Positions 10,701-25,700 of a stretch of DNA of 64,000 bases are shown here, one piece after another; position 1 is the stretch's first letter; every line of letters starts with the position of its first letter. The stretch is from Trebouxia sp. TZW2008 (Eukaryota > Chlorophyta > Trebouxiophyceae > Trebouxiales > Trebouxiaceae), in NCBI GenBank assembly GCA_002118135.1, contig BDIU01000023.1, positions 269,909-333,908 on the forward strand, read 5' to 3'. The position numbers were made by a program, and so were the translations under genes. The notes under the pieces are model-generated. The model saw nothing but the letters and a program-made list of their open reading frames with translations, did not search any database and was not told where the DNA came from.

Positions 10701-13700
10701 CCGTGCAGCTAACCCTGAGGAAGACGAGTACGGCGGCCAAGATCAAGCAGAACAGGACCCGCAGTATGATGATGACAACGGAGGGCAGCAGCATCGGTAC
10801 ACTGGGGCTGAAGACAAAGATGCCTACGAAGATCAGCAAGATCAGTATGATGATGATGATGATGATGTGCAGCAGCCACAGCAGTCAGATGCACGGCTTG
10901 GAGATGAGAATCAGAAGGGCAAAAACGATGAAGGAGGTGGCAACGTCAAAGATGAGTGGGACATTGCTGAATCAGGTGACAGTCTTGTCACTGTGTCTGA
11001 CTGCATGTAAACATACACGCCTGCTGTGTCACGCCCGACAACACTGCACTTGCGATGTAGCAGGCTGGCATGCTCTACTGCCAGGGCTTCACCCACTTGC
11101 ATTTCAGGAGGCCAATGCAGCTGTGTCAGCAAAGCCAGCTCAAAGTATGCATGCTTGCTGTGGGCCTTGCTGCTGACAGGCATCAGCACATGCCCTGCAT
11201 TGTCAGCCTTGGCAGAAAGCCTCTGCATTCTGTCAGAAACTTGTCACGCTGTATGCCCAAAGCTGCAGTTGTCATGTCCGAAAGGCAGACGTACACACGC
11301 AAATGATCTGGCCATGATGCCAGCCTTACAAGATCTTGAATTTGCTGTGCAGAGGCCAATGTGGATGACGAAATGATGGCTGAAACTCCAGAGCAATTGT
11401 CTGATGCTCAAGATGTACAGCAGGACAAGCAAGCAGCAAGCCCTCAACAGACAGCGGGCTCAGATGCTGAGAAGGGTAGCTCTGGTAGGCAAAGAAGAAG
11501 GGAGAACGAAGAACCTGCGAGTCAGCAAAGCATTGGCAAGCCTGATGCTGTAGCAGGTATGTCAGATCACAGCATTGTCGTGTCAGGTCCCTCATTGCTG
11601 ATTTTGTCATATCAGGACGGCGTTGATCAATGCACATTGTCAGCTGTCAGCAAAGCACAGTGCAAGATACTGCTGTTTCAGTGAAGCTTTGGGTCTTTTA
11701 CAGCTGCTTTTGTTATGTCAAGAAGGCATGCAGCAAGGCACAATGTCATCATGCTTTGGCAGGGGCACTCTTGCAGCCAGGACTGGTGGGTCACTGATCA
11801 GAATCTTGAATGTTTGTTGGCAACCTCAGTTTTGCCTGACAAGTTTGTGCACTTTGACCTGACAGTTGAGCTACCTGCAACACGAGTTATGCTGCGCTCA
11901 CTCCCAGGCAAGTGGCACAAAGATCACTTTCTGCATGTCTAACTGTCAGCATTCAAACAGCGCGCAACAAGTTTGCTGGCTTTTCTACAAGCCTGCTAGG
12001 CGTATTTCCCTGCCAAAGAAGCATTAGACTGCATGGATCGAATTCTGGCGCAGGCAAAGCAGATGGTGACGATGCAAGCAGAGATCAGCAGCAGGGCAGG
12101 AGCAGTGACAGGCACAGGAGGGGTGAAGAGGGAAAGGAGAGCAGGCGCAGCAGGAGTGATAAGGAGAAGCGGCACAGGCACAGCCGAGAGAGGCACCGCA
12201 GTCGGGACCGCAGCAGAGACCGGGATGCTGACCGGGAGAGGAGACACAAGGAGCGCAAATCCAGGTGTTGTCTGCAATTCAGCAGCAGTCCTGTTGGGAA
12301 CTGGACTCACTGTCAGCCTGGATATTTCTGTCTCAACACATCTGCATTGAGGCTGCTATCAGCTCCAGCACCCCTCAGGCAAGGCTGCCTTTCATTGTTT
12401 GGCAAACTGCATTTCAGAGTGAAGGATGATGGCTAATACTGCTATTGATGCAAAGTTGCGTCTTGTTGGCATTTGCTGTGGCAGCAGCAGCGGCATCAGC
12501 AGCAGCAGCAGCAGCTACCTTCCTAACCATTCTTGCCTTGCCCTTTCATGCACTGCAATCTGGCAATGCAGGTCCAAGAGGTCGCGCTCTCGGGAGCACG
12601 ACGGCGACAGGTCCAAGCGCAGCCGGCACGGCCGGTCCCACCACTCGAAGGACCGGACCACTCCGGAAGCGGCGGCATCCCGACAGCATGGCGGGCCCGA
12701 TGACCGGCCAAGCCGAGCAAACAGCCCTGCCGGTGCCCCTGCCAGGGGCAACGCCCAGGAAAAGAAGCTGTTCACCATCCAGAAGGCCAAGCAGTTCTCT
12801 GGCTGCTACTACCAACTGGTTCTCAAGTTCCAGGATGTCCTGCCAAAACAGGTAGGAGCTGCTGTGCTTCTGTTGTGTTCTTGGCTCCTGCATTGACTGG
12901 CTTAGCAAAAGGTTGCAGATTTTCCTGTCTGCACCACAGCTCGCACATCGCATGCATTGCAGTTCTCAGCTGGACAGACGAGCAATAATTGTATAGCTTT
13001 GACCCATGCCATGTTGTACTAGCATCCAGCCTTGGTATGTCCCTCCTGCTGCAACCTTGGATCACCGTTCAGTCACAACTCATCATGCACATGTTTTCTG
13101 CTGAGTGTATGACTTGTGATCTGGGTACCTGCTACAAGGCATGTGCTTATCACATGCTTAAAGCAAATTACCAAGATGAAGGCCGCATTTGTACTCAGTT
13201 CACTCAGCACATGCTTACAGCTTTTGAGATTGTCAAGATGCAGGTTGCTGACAGTGGTGTTGTCTGTTCAGATGGTCGCAACCGGGACTGCCTTGTTTGC
13301 TCGCCTGCGGCTGTATGCTGCAGTCGCCCAAGCAACAGAAGCTGCCGAGCAGCTGGTGAAGGCTCACCCGGGAGCTGCATCGCAGCTGACTTGGCAGTCT
13401 GCGCAGAAGAATGTTCACACGCTGTCGACCAACTTGGTAGCACTCAGCGAGCAGCTACTGAAATCTGATGAGCCTGTCTCTGCAAGGCAACCTGCTGCTG
13501 TTGGCCAGAAGCAAGGTACACCTCCATAAACGCTTCTCAACCAAATCAATGAGGGCTTCCTGCATCCACCTGTCAGCTTGGGCCATGTTCAGGTGTGCTT
13601 GCAACGCTCACATTCTCTGAGAATGGTACTCAAGACCAGCAGCATCTGCAGGGATTTGCTTAATGTATGTATCTGTTGACATGCGGAAGGACATCAGATA

Positions 13701-16700
13701 TAGATGTGGATCGACTGTCTGCATGCATTTAGAGGGACAGTTTTGCAGAATTCATCCATTCCAGCTGATCTGGTGTAATGACTATTGTTCTTTTGTATGC
13801 AGCGGGGCGCTTGCCAGCAGCTGTCAACCCTGACCGCATCAGCTGCGTTCCTGTACTGACTATGGTGTTTGTAAACGTATAGAGGGTCTCTTGCCACAGA
13901 TTATTCATCCTGTCTGCACCAGCTTCACGTTCACTGATGTAAATCTCTGTCTACCTGCAGAGGGGCACTTGCCAGCAATTGTCAACCCTGATCCCTGCAC
14001 GGTCACAAGCATTGAAACCCGCCAGCTGCTAGAGCTACTGGCAGTATCCCAGCTGGATTAGTGTACTGATAATTGCCCTTGTGCATGCAGAGGGACACTT
14101 GCCAGCACTTGTCAACGCTGATCCCTGCACAGTCGCAAGCTTTGAGTCCCGCCAACTGCTAGAGCTGCTGGCAGCAGTCCTGCATGTGCCTTCCTTACAT
14201 GCAGCCCAACTCATGGCCACAGGCGCCCTACCACCTCAGTACGCTGCGCCCCAGATAGAGTCTGCCTTCATGAGCACGCTTCTTACAGGTAAAGTGCTCA
14301 CTGCACTTGAGTCAGTCTCCACAAGCACCGCTTGAACATTGTCTCAGTCTGCTTTTGTGGGCACGCTCTTTACAGGCCAGCTGCTACCTATGATTGTGAC
14401 TGTCTGCACATGGACTGCTTACACAGCGCTGCAGATGGCGTCTGCCTCTGTGGACGCGCTTCTTATAGGTGAGTTCTTCCCTGCGACTGTGTACATCTGC
14501 ATGCCGCCCAGCTGATGGCTACAGGCACCTTGTCAGCTCAGTGCACTGCGCCTCAGATTGACTGTGCCTTCATGAGCAGCTTCTCACAGGCCAACTGTTC
14601 TGTGTGAATGCGAGTGACTTTACAGAAGTGCTGGTAATGTCATGAGCAAACAGCTTTTCAGTTTGTTCTTAGAGCTGCTGTCAAAGGCTGCAAGACGTGT
14701 GATGTGCACCCAGGACTTGCACTGCTTACATGCAGACTTCAGACATTGTGAAGACCAAAAAAACATGTGTTGCGCAAATGTCCAAGTTGACTGATGCTCT
14801 CAAGACACTTCACGCAGTCTCCATACCATAGGTAGCCGAGGTTCACTCGTGTCTGTTGCAGCTAACCCATCAAAGCCTGCTCAAATTGCATATGTAAAAC
14901 CCTGCCTTGGTCTGGTCTCACAGACTGAGCTGTGCGCGCTTTGCATGTGCAGGCTGCAAGGCACTGGTTGCAGCGCTGCTGAGCACGCCTTCTGGGCTGG
15001 CGTACCTTGTGCAGCAACCTGAGGCCACTCAGAGCTTCCTCACTGCGCTGCAGACAAGGTACAACCTGTCAAGCTGCTGAATTCACCATGTCTGTGCAAA
15101 GCAACAGTCTGGCATGTTGGTGCATTTGCCTTGGCTGCACTGCCAACTCCTCTCAATGCCAAGCACAGCTGGTCTGTTGATGGATACCATGCATGACATT
15201 ACAAACAGACCTTTCTGTGAAGCTGAACGTTTTGCTGCACATCAGTGGCAGGCAAGCATCGCGCATATGCCTCAGCTACAGTAGTTGCTGTGGTGACAGC
15301 CCTGCAGCAGCTGTATCAAGAGACATCATGCATCAACGCTCCTTTCCACATCCTCGACGCCCCTGCGTGTGTTGCTGCAGATCAGTGGCAGGCAAGCAGT
15401 GCGCATTGACCTTGGCCACAACACTAGATGCATTGACGGCCCTACAGCAGGTGTGCCAGCAGGAGGCCTCACCAGCATCAGCCTCACCGCTCGGCTCTCC
15501 TGCAGCAAAGTCTTCGACCCAGGAAGTGCTGCAAGCCCTGTGTGAGCAGTCCGTCAGCCCAACTGGCAGGAAGGCTGTAGCTGTGGCGATCTCCAATGTG
15601 CCAGGGGCGCTTCACCAGCTCATGGGCCTTCTGCAGGTAGACATTTGACTGCTCGGCTTGATCTGACCTGTGAACGTGGCTCATGACTCCCATGCAAGCG
15701 AGCAGTCTGTCAGCCTTGCAGAAAGGCTATAGCTGTGACAAATTCTTGTGTGCTAGAAGCTCTTCATGGACTCTTGGCTCTCAAGCGTGTAAGCTTTGGA
15801 CTGCTGCTTGACTGCTCAGCTTGACATCATTCCACATCAGTGGCTGCCAAGCTGACTGCTGTTGATGCTGGGGTCATGACCATGTGGCTGAGTGTGCTCT
15901 GTCCTAACATGTCCTTACAGCTGCCCCGCATGCAGACACAGGAACTGTTGGTTGCGTTGTGCTGGGCAGAGGTGTTTCAATACATACCTGGCTGCTACCT
16001 GTAAATTCTGACAAGCATGCACAGCGACAAGCATGATTTTCATGAACACATCAATATATTACACGTGCTGGCCCAGGGGTCAGTTGTGTTTGGGTCAAGC
16101 GTGGTGCTGCCAGGCCAGCTTGTTTCAGCAAGGATGTCTAATGATAGCTTTGTGCAGGCAGATGTGAATCAGGGCACAACAATGGTCATGCCACCAACGT
16201 CCGTCCTTGACCTCATCAAGGTGTACTTGCCATAAGTATAAGGGTTGAATGGGCTGTGCAGGTGGAAGTGAAGAAGGAGGATGCAAAGCTAGCTAAGCCG
16301 CCGACCCTCACCTTTGATCTGACCTCCATGTGCGCGGCTCAGCTGCTACTGGAGTTTATGACTGATGAGCAGCCATGCATGCTGTCTCGCTGGGCGCTGC
16401 ATGCTGCTGACCTGGACAGACTGGCAGGCGCAGCCCTAGCTTCCACAGGTGAGATGCATTCACTCATGTTGTCTGCCCTGTGCAAGCACATTATCAACGC
16501 AGTCCTCAGCTATTCAATTTAATAGCTTGCTAGCGTAAGTGCAAAGCAGACAGCGTCTCTTAGCTGTTTTTGCTGAAATTCATGAGATCTACATACCACC
16601 AGCATGAATTGCAAGCTCTGTTGACATGCCACAAGTGCTGTCTAATCTCACAGGCACAAAGTGCAGACTACACAAGCAACACTTGAAAGCTATCCTTGTT

Positions 16701-19700
16701 TTTGCTGTCATGCGGTGCTCCAGCTGATGCAAAAGCCACAGCATTTCAGGCTGCTGCATTGTCCCACGTGCAAAGAGATGCATGTTCACACTATTCGTCC
16801 TATGTCTTGTGACGTACGCAGCTACATGAGATCTGACTGTTGACTGATGCAGGGATGGCGCGTGTAAGGCATACACTGCAGGCGGTGCAGGCCAGGGCAC
16901 AAGCTGCACTGGCCCTGGCTGACAAGGGCCCCACCAGCCTAGTGCAGACGTTAGCTGGCGTACTCCCACCCCTAGCAAGCACAGGTCAGTTCCTTTCTCC
17001 TCACACACCTGTGATACGTCGTTTTGCAGCTCTTGGCTGAGCTATGCTTGCACCCCTAGCAAGCACAGGTCAGGCTCCTTCTCCTTGTCACACCGTGATG
17101 CATTGCTTTGCAGCTCTTGTTTGAGCTATGCTTGCACCCCTAGCAAGCACAGGTCAGTCCCCCTCTCATCCCCATATCTGTCATGCATTGTTTGCAGCTC
17201 TTGGCTGAGCTATGCTTGCACCCCTAGCAAGCACAGGTCAGGTCCCCTCTCATTGTCACACTGTGATGCATTGTTTGCAGCTATTGGCTGAGCTGTGCTT
17301 ACACAAACCCATTGTAATGTAGTCGACATGTTATTGCTGAAAGGTCAACCTGAACGCTGAAGGGTGTTGTTGAAAGGGCTCTGCTTGCATGACCCTAGCA
17401 GGGTCAACTGCAAAACCCTGTGCCCAGAGGCTACTATGCATGCTGCATATGCAAGCCTTTGTTCTTAGGACTTTTCCGCTGGGCTATGCGATAGACCCAG
17501 GGCAGTGAAGGCTGTGCCAGAACCAAATCCAGATGCTGCAGATGTGAAAAGCTTCTTTGTTGTGTTTGTTGTGGAGGCTGAGGCAGCAGCTCAGGTCATG
17601 CAGGGCTACACTTTTGTAAATCTGGTGAGGATCAACCTTGATAGTTGAGCCCAGAGCTCGGTGCAAATGCTGCAGATGTGAAGGGTGTGTTTGTGGTGGA
17701 GGCAGAGGCAGCAGCTCAGTTCATGCAGGATGTAGCCAAATCCAACAAGGCAGAAGCTGGCCTGCAGCTGCTGTCAGCCGTGCTTCAGCAGCCGAACGCT
17801 GGCTCAGACACCCTTGCTGCAACTGAAGCCAACGTCTTGCAGGTACGCATGCTGCTCGTGCTTAAATGCATTTTGCTCATAAGCGCAATCTGAATTGAAG
17901 ACATATGCAGAACAGTCAACTGCCAGCTGGCCTTAACGACCTGAGATTGAAAGGCATGAATGTCTATTGTCAGCACAATTGTGTTTTGCTTGCATGCACA
18001 GCACGATTTGCTGAAACTGAGGTTGGCGTCTTTCAGGTGCATGATCTTGCTTTCGGTCAGGCTGGGTGTTATCTTCTCTCATAGCACTGCATCCTCAATC
18101 AGAGTGTCTCTACAGGACGAGTCATGCACAGTGTTTGAAGCATCGCTAGTGCAAGTGTCTAGGCTCACCCTGCTTGACAACGCCAGGTGCCAAGCCAGGC
18201 TGCATCCCACTTTGCAGCTTGACAGTTTTCGCTCATCCGTTCTGCATTACTTGCAAATAATGGCATGCCTTAGCGAGAGAGTCAACGTCATGTCACCCTG
18301 CCAGCAAAGATTATGTTGAAAGCAATGAAGCAATTACAATATAACGCAGGTGGTGGAGAGAGCCCTGCACACTGCAACAGTGCTCATCAAAGCGGCGCAG
18401 GCTGATGCCCTCTGGTCACTAGGCTGTGGTGACGCTATTGATGATGCAAAGCAAGCCATCAACAGGTGTGCTTACACAATGGCTGCCTTGTGTGTCTGCA
18501 CACAATGTCTTAATGTTGTTGAGTCAATCACGTTGGATGCCTGGCACATGACTGTCCTGCAGTGACCACAGTCAGGATCCAGTGACAGTGGTCCACTTGT
18601 CACGTGAAGCATAAGATGGTGCTGTGTCAGAGCAATTTCTTTACTAGTTATGCTTGTACCTTGACACATCACAGGCTGGAATAGGATTGAAGGTGCTGCG
18701 AGTTCGATGTGCGTGCAGCAAGTCAGCAACCACATGCTTGTTGCTTGCATTGTTGACAATGCAGCCTAAGACTGAAGCCACGCTCATGCTTGTACCATCA
18801 GTTCACAAAGTTGTTTTGAAAACTCTGTACCAGCCATCCGTATCAGGCAAGCCCTGAAGCCCACTTTAGACTTTATAGCTCCCATGCTTTCAGGTCAACT
18901 GCATACACTAAGCAGGCTGTGACAGCATGGTGTGAACTACAGGTGTCAAGTTTTCAGGCTCATGCTGACAGTTTTCACCGCAGCACGCATTCTGTTTGCC
19001 CAGTTGCAGCAGCGCAACACCATCTTCAACGGCATCAGTCTGCTGGACTGGCAGCTGGCCGCCCATGCAGCCATCACCACCTGCAGCTGCGGCACCCTGT
19101 GAATTTGGTCTGCTATTGCAGGTGGCAAGTTTTCAGGCTCATGCTGGCAGCTTGCACCGCAACATGTATTCTGTTTGCCCAGTTGCAGCAGCGCAACACC
19201 ATTCTGAAGAGCATCAGTCTGCTGGATTGCCTGTTGGGCGCTCATGCAGCCATCACCACCACCTCAGAGTGCCTAGGGGCAGCTCTCGGAAGCACACCTG
19301 GCCCTGAGACTCAGCAAGTATTGCAGGTATGCTTTTGTCAAGCGGTCAAAAAATGCATCTCTCAAATTCTTTGTTGTCTGTTTGCTGGTTGAAGCAGCTA
19401 TCACCACCACCTCAGAGTGCCTAGGGGCAGCTCTGGGAATCCTTTCTGGCCCTGAGACCCAGCAAGTGCTGCAGGTATGTATTACCGAGCCCTTCTCAAT
19501 TGCTGCATTTCCCTGCTGTTGTCTCAGCTCGTGGATTTAGCAGCCTCTCCAGATGAGCATACACATTTCATGTGGACATCTGATGCTCAAGTACGCTGCT
19601 CCAGTCTGATGCTCAAGCCACATGCTGAATTTGAGTGTGCAAGCCACTGTGGCCCTCTGTGCTAGAGCTACAAACATGGCAGCAGCCAGTGATGGACGTG

Positions 19701-22700
19701 AACAATAGTGAAGCTGACCAAACGAGTCTCTGTTTGTGCGTGTGTGCAGGCCAGGCAGGCGTTGACAGGAGCGTTGAAGATCTGGTGGGACCAGTCACAC
19801 ACCAGCGCCCCTGACTTTGTCTGCATATGTGTGCAGGCCAGACAAGCATTGACAGGGGCATTGAAGATCTGGTGGGATCAGTCACACAGCAGCGCCCCTG
19901 ACTGGCACCCCGCCTTGCTCCCTTCCATCTTCCTGGGGGCCAAGGCAGCTGCTATGAACAGCAACGTTGACCCTAATCAGGTGAGCTGCTGATCTGGCTT
20001 GCTTTTGCCAGAGAGCCTGTGCAGAGTTCAAAAAAGAGTGTCTAAGCAGTGTCTGACCCGACTACGATGCAGGAAATGGGTATTCTAGATAGGTACTATG
20101 GCAAACTCTGCAATGATTCCTCAGTCCTTTCCAGAGCGCGTGAGTGCTCAAGGGAAGTTGACCTCAGCTACGCGGGTGCAGATTTGTACATCTTGCTTAT
20201 ATTCAGACGGCAGCTGCAGTTAGCCTCCACAGATCATATGTTGTCAAGGATGCAGGCATGTCTGCGCAACGGTCTGTTTTTGCATCCTGCCAATCTGGAT
20301 GGTCTGACTGGCTTGTGCATGTGTACAGGCACCTCGTAACCTGTACAGCCGCATCTGTGTGATCAGCGACTTGTTCCCGCCAGAATGGCCCCCAGTGGCT
20401 CAGCGTAAGGGGGTCCCCCACCCACCCCCCACCCAGATGGCCTACAGGGCCGCCCTGGCTAGGGGGCTAGAGCCTGTCAAGCAGGGCTTCAGAGACATGG
20501 TCAACCTTGCGGTGGCTTCAGATAGTCGCATGTTTAGAGGCGCCTTGGTGCGGCTGGCTGCAAGAGCTGCAGGTTTGCATCTCATTGTATTCTGCAGCAT
20601 TGCTAGTGAATTTGGAAGACGTGAGAATGTAAACAGTCACAAGTGCAGTGCTGCCAAGAGCAGAGGCATACACGGTTCCAGGTTCATGGTCATCATCATA
20701 GCAGAGATCTACCTGATGCATATGTCAAGGAGGCTCCTGCAACTCTGTTGTGCATTTCAGCATCCCCAAAGCCTTGTATCAATCATGCACTGCAGCCAGA
20801 CAACGATTTCTTCGGGAATTCTGCTGGTGAACAGTTGCTTGTGGGATATACAATCAGACTTGTCTGGTTGCAGCACATAAGCCAATTCTCTACGCGCAGG
20901 GTTGGGAGGAGGCATGGGCATGTTGCTGGCAGAACCCATCACCAAGGCCCTAGCTGAAGTCGTCACCTCCAGCGCAACCTTTGGGGAGGTCCGCCGTGTC
21001 TTAGAGATCATCGTCCCTCTTGCCTACCGCCCCTCTATCAAGGTAGCATGCCTTTGCAGACTTACTGTGCTACATTGAGCCTAATGCCATTCTATCAACA
21101 TACTGTGCCCTATGACAGTTGGCCTCAAGAGTCTTTGCCAGAGTCGCAACTTGGTCGAGACCCTAACCATGTTGCGTGAGCCATCAAACTGCAATGTGTA
21201 CGGCAGAAAGCTGGTGCATGAACTACAACCACTCAATGTGACAAGAAGCAGAATAGGGCATTAGGTAGCCAGGAAGCCTGTACTCATTCGACGCACTTCT
21301 GTGCAGGCTGCGTTCTTGGACTTGAAGCTGGCAGACAGCCTGAGAGGGTTGATGGAGCGGGTCGTGCCAATCTTGGGGCAGTACCCAGATGCAGGCAGCC
21401 TGTGCACCATGGTGCTGGAAGCAGTTCTGGTGCTGCTGGACCCTGAGATCTGCCTCAACCCCATGGCACAGGCCAAGCAAAGAGTTGCTGATGAGACCCC
21501 CTCCCCTGCTGAGGTGGGTTCCCTGCGCAAATGGCACTTCCATCCCTGTCGCAAAACAAGATGCGGCTGGTTTCTGCCACTAGGCCAGACGCACCTGCCC
21601 ATGTGCGGCCTGGTCACTTGCCTGTGTGTAGCTAACGCTTGACGACCAACAAGGTTGCAAATGTTGAGTTCAACATGCACTTCTCCACTTGCAGGGAGGA
21701 CACATTGCTTTCACCATTCTAGCGTCCCTATCACACCTGGAGCATACATGTTGCTTGACATACGTAGATATTCAGCGTGCAGGAAGCAAATACCACTACT
21801 GTTTTGACAGCTTTCTCGTGCAGGGAGGAAATATTGCTGCTGTCATCTTAGCATCCCTATCACGCCTGGGAAGCAATGCACACGTAGCCAAGCGCATCCT
21901 GAAAGAGATGTCAACGCACACGCATGGGCGCGTCATGCTGCGCCTTGGGGCCGCCAAGTGGCAGAGCAACATGACCGGCAGCGAGGTCACCACAGCTGTG
22001 GTCAGCAAGGCTTCCCTGCAGTGGGCAGCCTCGCGCCTTTGGGCTGCAGGTAAAGCTAACTGTGTCAGGTTGCATAAGCAAGAAGACGTTGAACAAATTT
22101 ATAATGTGCGTAAGCTTTGAGGGTAGTAACGCTAGCAAATGCACAAGAATGCAACAATGAGTGTGCAATCAAGGCATCGTTGGGTTGCATGCACATCCTA
22201 GCATGCACGCTTGTGCTGCCATTTGCCAAGGCTTGCTTTGTGTTGAGTCTCAGCAACAGCTGCACTCATCTACATTGCAAGCAGTATAAGTCTTGTGGTG
22301 CTTATCTTGCCGCTTTGGCCCCTGACCAGTCTGTCTGTGTAAATGTGCAGCTGAGGCAGCAGGGACCGATATGAAGCTGCGCAACACTAACCAGGAGGTT
22401 GCGCAGACGCTGGAGACGGTGGCCACTCTCAAAGAGGACATCACAGAGGGCGATCTCACCCTGCCCTCTGGCCCTGCCCCCAACCGCTTTGCTGCTGCTG
22501 TTGGAGCTTCTGTGGAAGCTGCAAGTGCTGCTGACATTGCCAAGGCTGCTGAGACCAGGTGCTACATCACACGACATGCTTCACTCAATCATACACTCAC
22601 GATTCACCCATACACACATTTACACACTTGCTCAATTGTTCACTATATTGTCCCTGTCTTAACTGTTGTTTGTCGTCATGCATCCTTGTGCTCCATGTTG

Positions 22701-25700
22701 CGTGTTTCTTCAATTTTCATGGCAATTCCACCCAACACTCGCCGTTTGTCAGCAGCAGGCAAATTCAAATTCTTAAGTCTATCCCACATGTCGAGAGTCA
22801 GGCTGTTGCACAGACGCGCTGCTGAAAGACTTGCAGACAGCATGACAGGCACTCCTTGAGGCAGTGTGACTATGTGTGCGACCAGATGTTCCTGTTGCAG
22901 TCACTTTGCGGTGCACGGCAATGCAGTGGCGCAGCTGTTTGATCCTGCCTCATCATGATGCACTTGTTCACTCATTCAGGAAAGTCTAACCCGATCTTGT
23001 ACTGTGATCACAATTGCGCTCTGCTGTTGCAGTGACTTTGCAGCACAAGGCAATGCAGTGGCGCAGCTGTTTGACCCAGCCTCACATACCTTTTGGAGGA
23101 ATGTGCGAGAGCGAGCTGTGGCCCCCGTGGCAGCCTTTGGCAGAGCGCCAGTCAAGTGGCAAGTCTGGCAGCCTAACACTGTCCCTGCCATCACCTCATG
23201 GTATGCTGCAAAGACAAGTTGCTAGCCGTCACCTTCTCTTATGCTGTTTCTGTGTATGTGGGCGTTGGCATAGCACTGGTCAAGTATCAAGTGTGACAGC
23301 CCAACATTATCCTTGCTATCACCTCATGGTATGCTGCAATCCTACCCTGGCAGCCACAATCGTTTTGTCATGGGGGGCATGCATTTGGATTAGGGTGACA
23401 TACTTTTGTGACCAGACATGATTGGGCAAGACCTGAAGAATGCAGTAGTGCTGGTTGCTAATGACTGCACAGCCCCACACGATGCATGTTTACGGGCACA
23501 CGTGGCTGAGGCCCTTTGCTGCGTGGCTGTTCACAGATTGCCCAGTCAACAGCACAGTTACCATCAACATCAGACAGTGATCTCAGGATGCATGTTCAAG
23601 AGCAAGCTGTACTGGCATGATACGTTTTGATGTCTTGGGTACTTAGTCTCTGCGGATGTGCTGACGTCAACGCCCATGAACAGGATCATAGCACCTGTGG
23701 CTGCTGCACCATATGGTTCGTGGTAGTTCACAGGATGCAGCAGTTTTACAGTTTAGCCAAGTAATCCCAACAGGAGCAGATGGGAGTTGCCTAAGGGTTT
23801 CTAGCCTACTTGAAGCTCAAACTTGAAGCTGTAGCCTCAGCCAGCGAGTGCTTTTCTCACAACGTACATGCAAGGGCATACCCAACTGGCGTCAAATGCT
23901 TTGTGGCTGTTCACAGGATGCAGCGGCCTTTGACTTCAGCCAAGCGGTCCCATCAGGAGCGGCTTGGGGTTGCCCAGGGGGGTTCTGGTCTACCCTCCCC
24001 TTCCCAGAAGCTCAAGACTGAAGCTGGAGCTTCAGCCAGTGCGGCCTCTTCAGCTGGCAGAGCAGGCATTGGGCCCATGCCTGGGGATGACCTACCCCCT
24101 GTCATAGCCCCCCCTGGCAGGTTAGCCAAGCAGCCACCACAATGTCTCAACATGTTGCTGTCAGCTGAAGCAATGCAATCAGCAACTTTTCACATGCTTG
24201 TCGTGAGATGTCTAGCCTGTGCCTTCCAGCTGCTCATGCTTGACCTTGGTGTGCATATGCAGCATATCCTTTGGTGTGACCCTGCAGCCTACCCTTTGGT
24301 ATGATTGTGCAGCTTGCCCTGAGGTGTTGATATTGCAGCTTACCCTCTGGTGTCATCATGCTCCTCACCCCTTGGAATATGCAGGTCACGTGCACAGCAG
24401 TTGAGAGGCCGCAGCAGTGGCAACAGCAGCCGCCCAGCATCCTTGCATGTGGATGACTTTGAGAAGGCAGCTGGCATGGCACCTTCCCCAGCAGTGCCAA
24501 TAGTCAGCAAGCCCTCAGGGCTGGCCCTGCCGCCGCCCATTGCAACTGCCCCTGCCAGATCAGGCTCGATCACACTGCGTGACTCAGGTCAGTCAGAGCT
24601 CTTCCTTGACAACTTCTGATCTCACTGGTTGTTGTTGAGAATACCGCGTGTTTCAGTTCAGAGACCACCCTGTTCTGACAAGTCCTCACATTGCTAATGC
24701 CATGGTCATGTTTGTCCACAAGCCAAGTAACAGCTCATCGCTGCAGTGTGTTGCCAAACTTGCAGCAGCACCTAGCAATCAGCAGAGCCTTCAAGCTTCC
24801 TGTAACACAAGCGCATGCTTCACAGCAGCAAATTCCCCTTGCCATGCAACCAATATGCTGTACATGCAGGGACGCCAAGAAGCACATCACTTACTACAAG
24901 GGTGTCAACAGAGCTGGCTCCATCAATCTTGCCCATGCCTTACACACCAGTAGCCAACGTCATCAGCAACCCCTGCAGTACAGATTCACCCAAATGCATG
25001 TCTGAGCGCAGCAAACAAGCATCAGCTGGCAATTCACCTCAGTGTGGGTCGCATGCAGGGATGCCAAGGACTACATCACTGACTGCAAGGACATCTCTAG
25101 GGGTTGCTGCCTCTACCTTGCTCACACCCCAGACACCAGCAGCAGCTGTCATCAACAAACTCTGCAACACAGGTTCACCCACATGCATGTCTGACAGCAG
25201 CAAGCAAGCATTGCTGTGCAACCCTTACTGTCACGCTGTTGGTGCAGGGACCCCCAAGGAGCATATCACTGGCTACAAGGACATCAATAGGGGTTGCCGT
25301 CTCTGCCTTGCCTACACCCAAGACATCAGCAGCCGTAGTCATCAGCACAGTTTCACCTACACGCATGTCTGAAAGCAGCCGACAAGCGTCAGCCAGCAAC
25401 TCATCTCAGTATGCATTGCATGCAGGGACGCCAAGGAGCACATCACTGACTACAAGGACATCAGCAGGGGCTGCTACATCAGCCTTGGCCCCTCCTCAGA
25501 CACCAGCGGCCGCTGTCATCAGTACCTCGCTGTCTCCACCCCCTGCCCCTCAGATCCCAGCCCCCCTGGCCCCTCCTCCCAATCCCCAGCCAGCCCTCAC
25601 CACCCTAACCTCTGTCAAAGCTGAACCCATGCCAGCAGCTGTATCAGCAGCTCTACCAGCAGCTTCCTACGCAGCTGTCAAAGCTGAGCCACTGCAGGTG

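Noticed and set aside
12477..12520. CAG-triplet run as a polyglutamine or polyserine exon
   Set aside because: It lies in the VIRILIZER intron between 12264 and 12572, whose flanking exons join in phase without it.
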